A stretch of 64,000 bases of DNA, taken from NCBI GenBank assembly GCA_937926205.1, contig CALEYL010000072.1, positions 62,001 to 126,000 on the forward strand, given 5' to 3'. A program made the translations under genes and the position numbers. Source of the DNA: an uncultured Saprospiraceae bacterium. Lineage in GTDB: Bacteria; Bacteroidota; Bacteroidia; Chitinophagales; Saprospiraceae. Shown here in pieces: positions 42,980 to 51,915 of the stretch. Position 1 is the stretch's first letter. Each line of letters begins with the position of its first letter. The notes under the pieces are model-generated. The model worked only from the letters and a program-made list of their open reading frames with translations, made no database searches and was not told the DNA's origin.

Positions 42980-44275
42980 TCAGGTAGTACCGCTTTCACT
43001 TAAGCCTTCTCCAATAAGGTTAAAGATGGTAATGGTAATAAAAATGCCCAACCCGGGGAAAAGCGTTATCCACCAGGCCTGGGGGTAGCTGCGTGCACTT
43101 TGCAGAGCATTGCCCCAGCTCGCACTTTCCGGGGGCAAGCCGATGCCCAGAAAAGATAAAAAAGCTTCCAGCAACACAGTATTGGCCATTCCGAAAGCAA
43201 TTGCCACCAAAACAGGCGCCAGCCCATTCGGAAGGGCATGCCTGAACAGAATGCGCCATTCGCTCAGCCCCATGGCACGGGCTGCTTCGATGTATTCAAG
43301 GTTCCGGATTCTAAGTAATTCAGCACGAATAAAACGGGCTATTCCCGTCCAGCGCAACAATCCGATGATGGCCATGATATAAATAATGGAAGGCTTTTTG
43401 ATCAGTGCAGCAGCTGAAAGTAAGAGCAATAAAGCAGGAATGGCATGCAGTACTTCAATGGCCCTGTTTACGAGCATGTCCGCCGGGATGGGAACATTAT
43501 CAGAAAGCAAAAAACGCTTTTCAATGGCCTTTGAAATAAGATTGGCGAGTAGCAGCGCACTTATCAGAATAGCCAGGCTTTTCAACAATTCCAAAAACAC
43601 CGGTCCTTCTGAAATTGCAAAAGACCTGACCCAAAAACCGTAAAAAAGACCCAGCGCCAGGGCAGCCAGATTCAGCAACAGGCGAGGCTTTGAAACCCGA
43701 AGACGATCATCTCCAAAAAAACCTGCGAGGCTGCCCAGCAACAGCCCTATCAAGGTAGCAATCCCCATGGAGACAACGCTGACCAGCATGGCCGTGCGGG
43801 TACCATGGACCATAATTGCGGCTATGTCCCTTCCAATATGGTCGGCTCCCAGCCAATGACGGAATCGCCACGAGGAAACATTTTGCTTATCAAATGGGCC
43901 AAGATAACCGTTGGGAGTATCTGTCTGCTGGGCGTTGTAGGTAATAAGGGGAAAAATCACCGCTTCATAATCCTCCTGTTGCCATTTTCGAAGAAAATAA
44001 GCCTGGTCGCCTTTGCTCCACCCGAATTTAATCCCATACTCTTTAAGGATGGGAAAATAAGTTTCTCCCTTAATGCGGCAATAAATGGGTTTGTCATTCG
44101 CCAAAAAATCGGCAAAAACACCAACAAAGATCAGGACAAAAAGGATACGCAGTGACCAGCGCGCAGCACGGTTGCTGTGAAAACGCTGCCAGCCGGTTGA
44201 GGATTGGAATGCATTACCGGATCGGGTTTCCGACACATCAACAGCCTGGGTGTTATTTTTTTTGAAAAACTTCAT
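42980..44275 (-). CDS. Oligopeptide-type ABC permease (DppC/OppC-like) with inserted helices
   Basis: This 431-residue inner-membrane permease has the OppC/DppC ends. WLGADHIGRDIAAIMVHGTRTAM lies near residue 141, and LRIRNLEYIEAARAMGLSEWRILFRHALPN is the EAA loop. Two parts are unusual: a 60-residue N-terminal periplasmic stretch with DKPIY and YFPILKE, and a 75-residue insertion (about 190-263) with two added membrane helices. It pairs with the DppB-like gene 6 bp upstream. No ATPase or binding protein gene is near, so these must be elsewhere. The substrate is unknown. Confidence 0.88.
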   Translation of the reverse strand: MKFFKKNNTQAVDVSETRSGNAFQSSTGWQRFHSNRAARWSLRILFVLIFVGVFADFLANDKPIYCRIKGETYFPILKEYGIKFGWSKGDQAYFLRKWQQEDYEAVIFPLITYNAQQTDTPNGYLGPFDKQNVSSWRFRHWLGADHIGRDIAAIMVHGTRTAMLVSVVSMGIATLIGLLLGSLAGFFGDDRLRVSKPRLLLNLAALALGLFYGFWVRSFAISEGPVFLELLKSLAILISALLLANLISKAIEKRFLLSDNVPIPADMLVNRAIEVLHAIPALLLLLSAAALIKKPSIIYIMAIIGLLRWTGIARFIRAELLRIRNLEYIEAARAMGLSEWRILFRHALPNGLAPVLVAIAFGMANTVLLEAFLSFLGIGLPPESASWGNALQSARSYPQAWWITLFPGLGIFITITIFNLIGEGLSESGTT

Positions 44276-44281
44276 AAAGGC

Positions 44282-45700
44282 TCAGTTGCGTTTTCTGTTG
44301 TTTAGGTTCACCCTTGGGTCTGTCAGCGCATACAATAAATCAGCAATCAGGATGCCTGCCATCGTTAACAAAGAGGCCAGCAGCATCACGGTGTAAATGA
44401 CCGGCCAGTCGTCTCCCTGTATGGATTTAATCATCAATTGCCCCATGCCGGGGATGCTGAAAATGTACTCTATGACAACTGAACCGGCCAGTGCAGCCGG
44501 GAAAACAGATGCAAACAAAGTAATTAGCGGAAACAGGGCGTTGCGAAAGGCATGTTTCCAGATAACCAGCCGCGAAGACAATCCTTTGGCGCGGGCTGTG
44601 CGGATATAATCTTGCTGAAGAGCCGCTACGACACTTGATCGAATTTGCCTCGAAATGTACGCCAGCGTACCATAAGTCAGACAAAAAACCGGTAATACCA
44701 TGCCGGAAACAGAACCGAGCAGGCGTTCCCAGAACCCGGCATCTGAAGTCAGGCTATGAGGGCCCAGAACCCTGAAAAACTCCATGCCGTATTCCGGGCT
44801 TGTAAAAAATATGATAAGCAGGGACGCCATCCAGAAATTGGGCATGGAATCGAGGCCAAACAAAAAGATGGAAATCAGGCGATCAGCCTTACTCCCTTTG
44901 TTGACGGCACAATATACGCCGATGGGGACAGACAACAGGTAGGCCAGCAGAATCGCAGCAATATTAAGCGTAAGCGTCCAGCGGATGGCATCTTTTATTT
45001 TCGTTGAAACCAACTGTCCATCTTTCAGCGATTTGCCAAAATCACCCTGCAGGATATCGCTTAACCAGCGGTGGTAGCGATTTTGGGTTCCATGCCAGTA
45101 AACAGCAGGAACATAAAGTTTCCAGCGGCTTTGTTTTTGGGAAACCCGCTGGTAAGATTGTTTTAAATCTTCAAAGGCAGTTGCGCTTTGCTGCAACAAA
45201 AGAGGAGATTGGGATAAAAACAAACTGATGCTGTCGAGGGCTGAATTGATGGAACTGGCTTCGTGCATCTGCATCAATTGCTCCAGAACCGGTAGGGATG
45301 TAGTAATTTGTTCCTTTATAGATGAATCTTTAGGAAGGCCCAGCAAAGTTGATTTGAAAGTTTGCAATTGTTGAAAATAAGCAGCTATTTCCGGCCAGTT
45401 GCCATGTTGTGCAATAAGTTTACCCGCTGCTTCCCGGTAACGTTTGGGCATGATCAGATAGAGGGTTTCGGGATAAGCGGCAGTGGTAAGGGTGAAGTAA
45501 AACGGGGGCTTGTCCAGTTCTAAAGCGATCGCTTTTTGTCTGTATTCTCTCATATAGGCAGAAGGTCTGACACCACTGCCTTCCAAAGCCGTATCCACAG
45601 GATCGCCCGGAGCGCACTGATTCAACCCGAATGCAATAAACGAAATGATCAGGAGCATGGGAAGGAACAGCAGCAAGCGTTTCAACAGATATTGGAACAT
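44282..45700 (-). CDS. Oligopeptide-type ABC permease (DppB/OppB-like) with large periplasmic insertion
   Basis: This 472-residue permease starts MFQYLLKRLLLFLPMLLIISFIAF and contains CAPGDPVD, ILQGDFGKSL and the EAA loop SVVAALQQDYIRTARAKGLSS, all typical of DppB. Usual members have 305-340 residues. The extra length is about 137 residues (72-208) between the first helix and the GDFGKS segment. This insertion is helical and polar and would lie in the periplasm. Together with the DppC-like partner it forms the channel of a peptide/nickel-class importer lacking its other parts here. Confidence 0.88.
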   Translation of the reverse strand: MFQYLLKRLLLFLPMLLIISFIAFGLNQCAPGDPVDTALEGSGVRPSAYMREYRQKAIALELDKPPFYFTLTTAAYPETLYLIMPKRYREAAGKLIAQHGNWPEIAAYFQQLQTFKSTLLGLPKDSSIKEQITTSLPVLEQLMQMHEASSINSALDSISLFLSQSPLLLQQSATAFEDLKQSYQRVSQKQSRWKLYVPAVYWHGTQNRYHRWLSDILQGDFGKSLKDGQLVSTKIKDAIRWTLTLNIAAILLAYLLSVPIGVYCAVNKGSKADRLISIFLFGLDSMPNFWMASLLIIFFTSPEYGMEFFRVLGPHSLTSDAGFWERLLGSVSGMVLPVFCLTYGTLAYISRQIRSSVVAALQQDYIRTARAKGLSSRLVIWKHAFRNALFPLITLFASVFPAALAGSVVIEYIFSIPGMGQLMIKSIQGDDWPVIYTVMLLASLLTMAGILIADLLYALTDPRVNLNNRKRN

Positions 45701-45820
45701 AGACGATGAATAACTGAATAAATCACCCGGATGAAAACATAAAAGTATCTGTAATTTTTGGGTAGCGCCAACTTGCTGTGCAAAGTTTTTTCGGATCGCG
45801 GAGAATCCAAGTGTGCTGCG

Positions 45821-45828
45821 TATCTTTG
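45821..45828 (+). promoter_or_regulatory. -7 element upstream of the PAP2-like gene
   Basis: TATCTTTG matches the Bacteroidota -7 element TAnnTTTG exactly and lies 63 nt before the ATG at 45892. No good -33 TTG is seen at the expected place. Confidence 0.45.
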
Positions 45829-45891
45829 CCGCCGGTTATACGCTGTTTGTCATTTCCATTTTGTGTAGCCTGCCATAAAAAGAAATTGAAC

Positions 45892-46560
45892 ATGTTGCGA
45901 CCCCTGGCTAAGGCCGTTTCCATTATTTTCCATCCATTGCTCATGCCGACGTACATGTTGGCTTTACTATTGCTGATCAATCCATATATTTTTGGCGTTA
46001 ACAGCATCTGGGATGTGAATGGCAAACTCAACCTGTTGCGCATTTTCCTTTACACCTTTTTTTTACCCCTATTTGCTGTCGTTATGCTTCGCCCGCTTGG
46101 ATTCATACGCTCTTTGGAAATGGAGGATAAAAGCGAAAGGACAGGGCCTTACATCATAACGATTGTATTTTATCTTTGGGCATACATGAACATGAACAAC
46201 AGTTCGCTGTTTCCTCCTGCCTATGCCTGCTTTATGCTGGGTACTGTGATCGCACTTTTTATGGCTTTTTTTGTTAATATTTTTTCAAAGATAAGCGCTC
46301 ATGCCGTTGGAATGGGTGGCTTGCTGGGCATGGTCATCATCACCATGCTGCGATTTAGCCACGATGTTTTCACCATTCAAACGGGGGCTCTGGGAGCGAT
46401 AAGCTTTAACATGAATGCTGTATTAATGATCGTCGTCCTCTTATGTGGCGTCGTGGGGACTTCGAGGTTGTTGCTCCACGCCCATGAACCCCGCGACCTG
46501 TACGGGGGATTTATGGTAGGGTTTGTTGCACAGTTTCTTGCGTTGAGATTCTCCATTTAA
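45892..46560 (+). CDS. PAP2-like integral membrane protein
   Basis: This 222-residue protein (ATG 45892) has six membrane helices. Near its C-terminus, S191-R192...H198...D202 matches the third PAP2 phosphatase motif SRxxxxxHxxxD. SAHA (135-138) may stand for the second motif PSGH, whereas the first motif is not clear (KSERTGPY at 80-87). So it may be a divergent lipid phosphatase or a dead relative. It lies 12 bp before kmo on the same strand, and the link is probably only transcriptional. Confidence 0.6.
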   Translation: MLRPLAKAVSIIFHPLLMPTYMLALLLLINPYIFGVNSIWDVNGKLNLLRIFLYTFFLPLFAVVMLRPLGFIRSLEMEDKSERTGPYIITIVFYLWAYMNMNNSSLFPPAYACFMLGTVIALFMAFFVNIFSKISAHAVGMGGLLGMVIITMLRFSHDVFTIQTGALGAISFNMNAVLMIVVLLCGVVGTSRLLLHAHEPRDLYGGFMVGFVAQFLALRFSI

Positions 46561-46572
46561 ACTTTATTGAGC

Positions 46573-47931
46573 ATGGGTAAAGAAAAAAACGCATTGGTGG
46601 TAGGTGCGGGACTTGTTGGGTCACTTTGGGCTGTTTTTTTAGCAAACCGGGGCTACAAAGTATCAGTCTACGAACAAAGAGGGGATATGCGCCTGGCCGG
46701 ATACTCAGGCGGGCGCTCTATTAATCTGGCTATGAGCGACCGGGGCTGGAAAGCAATTGAAAAAGCGGGGATCAAGGAAAAACTTAGCGCTGTTGCCATC
46801 CCGATGTACGGACGCATGATGCACAATATAAACGGAGAATTGGTTTTTCAGCCCTACGGCAATGAAAACCAGGCTATTTATTCGGTCTCCAGAGGCGGAC
46901 TTAACCAGGAGCTGTTGAATATTGCTGCCAATTCTGAGAATGTTACGCTCTATTTTGACCAGAAGTGCCAGCGATTTGACCCTTCAGAAAAAATAGTTTG
47001 GTTTAAAGGCCCGGATGGACAAACGACAAAAGTAGAAGCGGACATTATTTTTGGAGTAGATGGCGCATTTTCTGCCATCAGAGGCAGCCTTCAGCGGCTT
47101 CCCCGGTTCAATTATTCGCAACAGTACCTGGACTATGGGTATAAGGAGTTGTGCATTCCTGCGAACGAAGACGGCAGCCATCGCCTGGAAAAAAACGCCC
47201 TGCACATCTGGCCGAGGGGGCAATTCATGTTGATTGGATTGCCCAACACAGACGGCAGTTTTACCTGCACCCTGTTCCTGCCATTTGAAGGCGCTGAAGC
47301 CGCTTTTGATCAATTGAATTCTGACAAAGCGGTTCTGGAGTTTTTCGAAAAATATTTCCCGGATGTCATTCCCATGATGCCCACGCTACTGGATGATTTT
47401 CGGAACAATCCTTCTGCAGCTTTGGTAACCGTTCACTGCAACCCCTGGCATTATGGTGATCATGTTCTGTTATTAGGGGATGCCGCTCACGCCATCGTTC
47501 CTTTTTACGGCCAGGGAATGAATGCAGGATTTGAAGACTGCACCATTCTGGATGAACTTATGGATGTTTACAACGAAGACTGGGGGCTTATTTTACCAGC
47601 ATTCAGTGCCAATAGAATTCCGGACGGCGATGCTATTGCAGAATTGGCTTTGCGCAATTTCGTTGAGATGCGCGACCTTGTAGCCGACCCCGTATTTCTG
47701 TTGCGCCAAAAGATTGCTGCACATCTCCACAATAAGTACAACAGTTTTTTGCCCCTTTATTCAATGGTCTCTTTCAGTCCTATTCCTTATAGCCAGGCTT
47801 TAAGGGCCGCCCATGCTCAGGATGTGCTTTTTGACCGGATCCTGGCCATACCCGGCATTGAAAAAAACTGGGAGAACAATGAGCAGATAGATGCTCTGTT
47901 CAGGCAGTGGGAGCAAGAACAGGCAGGTTGA
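46573..47931 (+). CDS. kmo: Kynurenine 3-monooxygenase
   Basis: This 452-residue FAD enzyme hydroxylates L-kynurenine to 3-hydroxykynurenine with NADPH and oxygen. It has the FAD motif VVGAGLVGS at the N-terminus, GGRSINLAMSDRG near residue 48, SRGGLNQELL near 108 and the second FAD motif LLGDAAHAIVPFYGQGMNAGFEDC near 300. The C-terminal helices expected for KMO membrane association are present but mildly hydrophobic. It faces an AmnD-like RidA gene, with 2 bp between their stops. A TTG two codons upstream is less likely. Confidence 0.92.
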   Translation: MGKEKNALVVGAGLVGSLWAVFLANRGYKVSVYEQRGDMRLAGYSGGRSINLAMSDRGWKAIEKAGIKEKLSAVAIPMYGRMMHNINGELVFQPYGNENQAIYSVSRGGLNQELLNIAANSENVTLYFDQKCQRFDPSEKIVWFKGPDGQTTKVEADIIFGVDGAFSAIRGSLQRLPRFNYSQQYLDYGYKELCIPANEDGSHRLEKNALHIWPRGQFMLIGLPNTDGSFTCTLFLPFEGAEAAFDQLNSDKAVLEFFEKYFPDVIPMMPTLLDDFRNNPSAALVTVHCNPWHYGDHVLLLGDAAHAIVPFYGQGMNAGFEDCTILDELMDVYNEDWGLILPAFSANRIPDGDAIAELALRNFVEMRDLVADPVFLLRQKIAAHLHNKYNSFLPLYSMVSFSPIPYSQALRAAHAQDVLFDRILAIPGIEKNWENNEQIDALFRQWEQEQAG

Positions 47932-47933
47932 CT

Positions 47934-48368
47934 TCAACCCCGGTGCTCTGGTATGACAGCGAGGCATTTTAATTCAATGGCAATTGGCGTTGGCAGCGAA
48001 TCAATACCTACTGTTGTGCGACAGGGCTGATTGTGCTGAAAATATTCAGCGTAAACCCGGTTGTATGTATGAAAGTCGCGTTGCATATTGGTGAGGAAAA
48101 CAGTGACATCAACGAGGTCTTCCCATTTTGCTCCGCTTTCTTCCAGTACAAGACGCACATTTTTGAACACGGAATGACATTGTGCTTCGAAATCGAAAGC
48201 CGTAAAATTTCCGGCGGCACTTCGCTCTAAACCAGGAATTCCGTCAGTTTCCGGGTCGCGGGGGCCGATCCCGGAAAGAAACAACAAATTGCCTACACGA
48301 CGGGCGTGGGGATAAGCGCCTACAGGCCTCGGCGCTTTGGACGCATCAATACGATCTGAAGAGGACAT
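47934..48368 (-). CDS. RidA-family protein, probable 2-aminomuconate deaminase
   Basis: This 144-residue protein has the RidA fold. It carries the catalytic-type arginine in PCRTTVG and the glutamate in AIELKCLAV. The N-terminal GAYPHARRVGNLLFLSG, then R-D-P, is the form seen in 2-aminomuconate deaminases (AmnD), not in housekeeping RidA (which has about 125 residues). AmnD removes ammonia from 2-aminomuconate in aromatic amino acid breakdown. The neighbour kmo supports this role. The gene is on the opposite strand, so it is not in the same operon. Confidence 0.75.
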   Translation of the reverse strand: MSSSDRIDASKAPRPVGAYPHARRVGNLLFLSGIGPRDPETDGIPGLERSAAGNFTAFDFEAQCHSVFKNVRLVLEESGAKWEDLVDVTVFLTNMQRDFHTYNRVYAEYFQHNQPCRTTVGIDSLPTPIAIELKCLAVIPEHRG

Positions 48369-48405
48369 ATCATCTTTAGTTTTAAGTTGGACAATAGTAC
48401 AATTA

Positions 48406-48434
48406 TTTTGTGTCAGCTATATTATCTATTTTTG
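48406..48434 (+). promoter_or_regulatory. Possible promoter of ftsK
   Basis: TATTTTTG at 48427-48434 fits the TAnnTTTG element, with TTTTG at 48406-48410 as a -33 box. The 16-nt spacing is shorter than the usual 19-21, so confidence is low. Confidence 0.35.
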
Positions 48435-48501
48435 CCCGGAAAGACGTCATCCGGGCTGCTTCTTTTTGGAGCGCCTCATACAAACAGCTTAAGTCCTGAA
48501 T

Positions 48502-50991
48502 ATGGCCAAAGCAAAAAAAGGGCAATTGTCGCTCAAACTGGGCATTAACGATGAACGCATCCCTAAATTATTCGGGGTGTTATGCCTTTTCTTTGCCTTA
48601 TACCTGTTTATTGCCTTCACTTCTTACCTTTTTACCTGGCACATTGATCAGAGTTCGGTACTCCATGTTTCATGGGAAACATTGCTGGATACAAAAGTGG
48701 AAATGGCGAACTGGCTGGGACGCCTCGGCGCCATTGTTTCCAATATGTTTTTCTATTGGGGATTTGGCCTGCCTTCTTTTATTATCATTTATCTGCTGGT
48801 GCAGTTTGGTCTGTTTTTGATTCGGCGTAAATCCCTGATTCTCTTTGTTCCGACCCTGAACAGGATGATTATTCTCCTGCTGACTTCGTCTATGTTTCTT
48901 GAATTTATTACCGGGGACTCGCGTTTTCCATGGGGCGGCGCATTTGGCGAAGGCTTAAGTGATTGGCTGCGGAGTTTTGTCGGCTCAATAGGACTGATCG
49001 TTTTGCTGGTCTTTGTGCTGGCAGGCATGTTTGTCTGGACCTTCAATCCAAACTTCAATGAACTCTCTGCCCGGGAGGCTTTTGATGAGGTTCGGGAATA
49101 CATCTCTGCAAGGTTGGCAGGGCGTCTGTATCTCCAGCGCCGGAACAGGGTAGAACAATCCGCTTCAGGAGCTTTACCGGAAGGCGAACAAACAGAAGAA
49201 AAACCGGTACAACCTCAGATTAATCCCGCAACTGGCGGGCTTCGCCCCTCCAATCGCGGGCAGGCCGGGGAACCCAATCAATTAGCGCTCAACCTCGATG
49301 GGCAACCTGTTAAGCCCCGATCATTACAGGCTGGAGAAGCAGAACTTGAAATTCAGGCGCCCGTGGTGGTTCCACCTGCAGAAGAAGTTCCCGGACCGGC
49401 ACTCCCTCAAACCGGTAATGCCATCGGCCTTTCAGAATCACAGATGGAAAACCCCGATCACAGTGAACCGTACGACCCAACGCTTGAATTGTCCTCATAT
49501 GAGCATCCGGTAACTTCATTACTGGAAGATTATTCAGACCAAAAGTTTGAGGTAGATCGTGCTGAACTGGAGGCCAATAAAGACCAGATTATTGAAACCC
49601 TGCTGCATTATAAAATCGAAATTGTCAAAATACGGGCGACCATCGGACCTACGGTGACGCTCTATGAAATTGTTCCGGCGCCCGGAGTGCGTATTTCCCG
49701 CATCAAAAACCTGGAAGACGACATCGCACTCAGCCTTTCTGCTTTGGGAATTCGTATCATTGCACCCATCCCCGGCAAGGGAACCATCGGCATTGAAGTA
49801 CCAAACAAAAACAAGCAGGTGGTTTCTATGAAAGAAGTCTTGATGTCGGAAAAGTTCAAGCGGGCAAAAATGGACCTCCCCATCGCGCTGGGCAAAACCA
49901 TCTCGAACGAGGTTTTTGTTGTTGACCTCGCCAAAATGCCCCACCTGCTGGTTGCCGGCGCTACCGGACAAGGTAAATCGGTGGGCATTAACTCGATATT
50001 GATTTCTTTACTTTATAAGAAGCACCCTTCTCAGGTTAAGGTTGTGCTGATTGATCCGAAAAAGGTTGAGCTATTCCCTTACAGCAAACTGGAGAACCAC
50101 TTCCTTGCCTTTTTGCCCGGACAGGAGGAGCCCATTACAACGGAAACCAATAAGGTAATCCATACCCTCAATTCACTTTGTATTGAAATGGATACACGCT
50201 ACGACCTGTTGAAAAAAGCAGGTACGCGCAACATCCGGGAGTACAACGAAAAATTTGTCCAGCGGCAACTGAGTCCGCTCAAAGGCCATAAGTTCATGCC
50301 TTTTATTGTGTTGGTCATTGATGAGTTTGCTGATCTTATCATGACAGCAGGAAAAGAAGTGGAACTGCCCATTGGGCGCCTGGCCCAGCTTTCAAGGGCG
50401 GTTGGCATCCACCTGATCATCGCTACCCAGCGGCCTTCGGTTAACATCATTACGGGGGTTATTAAAGCGAACTTCCCTGCCAGGATTGCCTATAAAGTAA
50501 CTGCAAAAGTAGACTCCCGAACCATCCTGGATGGTGGCGGGGCCGACCAGCTCATTGGCCGGGGCGATATGCTCCTGAGTGTTGGCGGCGAAACAGTTCG
50601 CCTTCAGGGGGCTTTTGTAGATACCCCGGAAGTGGAGCGCGTGGTGGAATTTATTGCCAAACAACCGGGCTATCCGGAACCTTATTTGTTGCCCGAATTC
50701 ATCGGCGACGATGACGAGCGGGGTGTCTCAGTGCTCTCTTACGCTGACCTCGACGACATGTTTGAAGATGCAGCCAGGCTGATTGTACAAAATCAGCATG
50801 GTTCTACTTCTCTCATTCAGCGCCGCCTTAAATTGGGCTACAACCGGGCAGGCCGCATTATGGACCAACTGGAATCCATGGGGATTGTTGGTCCCAACGA
50901 GGGCAGCAAACCCCGCGAAGTACTCGTCTATGACGAAATGGAACTGGAGCGCTACCTCGACGATTTAAAGAAAAAGAAAGGTCCGCTTTAG
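48502..50991 (+). CDS. ftsK: DNA translocase FtsK
   Basis: This 829-residue protein couples chromosome segregation to cell division. Four membrane helices fill about residues 20-190. A Pro/Glu/Gln linker spans about 210-340. The motor domain has Walker A GATGQGKSVG near residue 490, Walker B VLVIDEFADLIM near 598 and LIIATQRPSVNIITG near 635. A winged gamma domain with DMFEDAARLIVQ and RRLKLGYNRAGRIMDQLESMGIVGP ends the protein. Length is normal for Bacteroidota. Confidence 0.96.
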   Translation: MAKAKKGQLSLKLGINDERIPKLFGVLCLFFALYLFIAFTSYLFTWHIDQSSVLHVSWETLLDTKVEMANWLGRLGAIVSNMFFYWGFGLPSFIIIYLLVQFGLFLIRRKSLILFVPTLNRMIILLLTSSMFLEFITGDSRFPWGGAFGEGLSDWLRSFVGSIGLIVLLVFVLAGMFVWTFNPNFNELSAREAFDEVREYISARLAGRLYLQRRNRVEQSASGALPEGEQTEEKPVQPQINPATGGLRPSNRGQAGEPNQLALNLDGQPVKPRSLQAGEAELEIQAPVVVPPAEEVPGPALPQTGNAIGLSESQMENPDHSEPYDPTLELSSYEHPVTSLLEDYSDQKFEVDRAELEANKDQIIETLLHYKIEIVKIRATIGPTVTLYEIVPAPGVRISRIKNLEDDIALSLSALGIRIIAPIPGKGTIGIEVPNKNKQVVSMKEVLMSEKFKRAKMDLPIALGKTISNEVFVVDLAKMPHLLVAGATGQGKSVGINSILISLLYKKHPSQVKVVLIDPKKVELFPYSKLENHFLAFLPGQEEPITTETNKVIHTLNSLCIEMDTRYDLLKKAGTRNIREYNEKFVQRQLSPLKGHKFMPFIVLVIDEFADLIMTAGKEVELPIGRLAQLSRAVGIHLIIATQRPSVNIITGVIKANFPARIAYKVTAKVDSRTILDGGGADQLIGRGDMLLSVGGETVRLQGAFVDTPEVERVVEFIAKQPGYPEPYLLPEFIGDDDERGVSVLSYADLDDMFEDAARLIVQNQHGSTSLIQRRLKLGYNRAGRIMDQLESMGIVGPNEGSKPREVLVYDEMELERYLDDLKKKKGPL

Positions 50992-51082
50992 GAAAGGTTC
51001 ATTTGCCATCATTTCAGGGATACCATTCTTGCTCCTTTTTCATGCTATGTGGCAGCTATTTTGATTTTCCGGTCGTTTTGCT

Positions 51083-51113
51083 TTGACAAACGGTCAGAAA
51101 TGTACTATCTTTG
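51083..51113 (+). promoter_or_regulatory. Distal Bacteroidota-type promoter upstream of the DUF5606 gene
   Basis: TTG at 51083-51085 and TATCTTTG at 51106-51113 are 20 nt apart, a full consensus match. Its transcript would start about 140 nt before the DUF5606 ATG, giving a long leader or a separate short RNA. Confidence 0.6.
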
Positions 51114-51220
51114 AGGCAGCTTTGAAGATCACATCTACACTACTCCCCCATTTATTCAGCACTTGACAAGTTAACCAACTGCATTCCGTGCGGCAAAGAC
51201 TTCCAATTCCTATTTGTTTG

Positions 51221-51228
51221 TACCTTTG
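51221..51228 (+). promoter_or_regulatory. Proximal -7 element of the DUF5606 gene
   Basis: TACCTTTG matches TAnnTTTG and lies 28 nt before the ATG at 51257, leaving a leader of about 20 nt. The -33 box is weak. Confidence 0.5.
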
Positions 51229-51256
51229 GCGTTCAAACAAAAAGTAAAGGAATATT

Positions 51257-51682
51257 ATGAATCTGGAAAAATTCGTTGCTGTGTCCGGTATGCCCGGGAT
51301 ACACAAGATCATTGCAGACCGGAACAATGGCCTCATCGTAGAGGATTTGGATTCGGGTAAAAGAAGGTTCGTACCGGCAAGGAGTTATCAGTTCACCCCA
51401 CTTGGAACAATCGGAATTTATACCGATGACGGTGAAACGACCGAACTCTCAAATGTTTTCCGCAGTATGTTGGAAAAAATAAATGAACTGCCGCCGCCAG
51501 TTGTTTCTGATGCCAAACCTGAAGAACTGCAAGCTTATTTCGCAGCCATTTTACCCAATTACGACCGGGATAAAGTGCGCGCCGGTGATATGAAAAAGGC
51601 CATCAAGTGGTTTGTTTTTTTAAATGAAAAACAACTACTTAGCCTCGAAGATAGCCTCCAGGAAAGCCAGGAAGAAGAGTGA
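51257..51682 (+). CDS. DUF5606 family protein
   Basis: This 141-residue soluble protein matches DUF5606, a family limited to Bacteroidota. It starts MNLEKFVAVSGMPGIHKII and has ADRNNGLIVEDLDSGKRRFVPARSYQFTPL, then DRDKVRAGDMKKAIKWFVFL and an acidic Glu-rich end. The N-terminal part looks like a small beta-barrel. No function is known. Two promoter elements lie upstream. Confidence 0.88.
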   Translation: MNLEKFVAVSGMPGIHKIIADRNNGLIVEDLDSGKRRFVPARSYQFTPLGTIGIYTDDGETTELSNVFRSMLEKINELPPPVVSDAKPEELQAYFAAILPNYDRDKVRAGDMKKAIKWFVFLNEKQLLSLEDSLQESQEEE

Positions 51683-51915
51683 GTAAAAAAAAGTAACAAA
51701 AATTTCAGCCTTTTGGAATTTACTTCCGTATAAGGTATAAGTAAGGCAGTCAATTCGGTTTTTTGAACTGCTGTTGCTATCCTGAAGAGGCATTTCAGGC
51801 TGAACTTTGCGCTTTATCTGTTTTGTACATCTTACCCGGTTGCCGGGGGTGTATCTGAAGAAAAGGGGCGGCACTGCTTCCCTTATACTGTAATTAAAGG
51901 ACAGATTATGAGATT

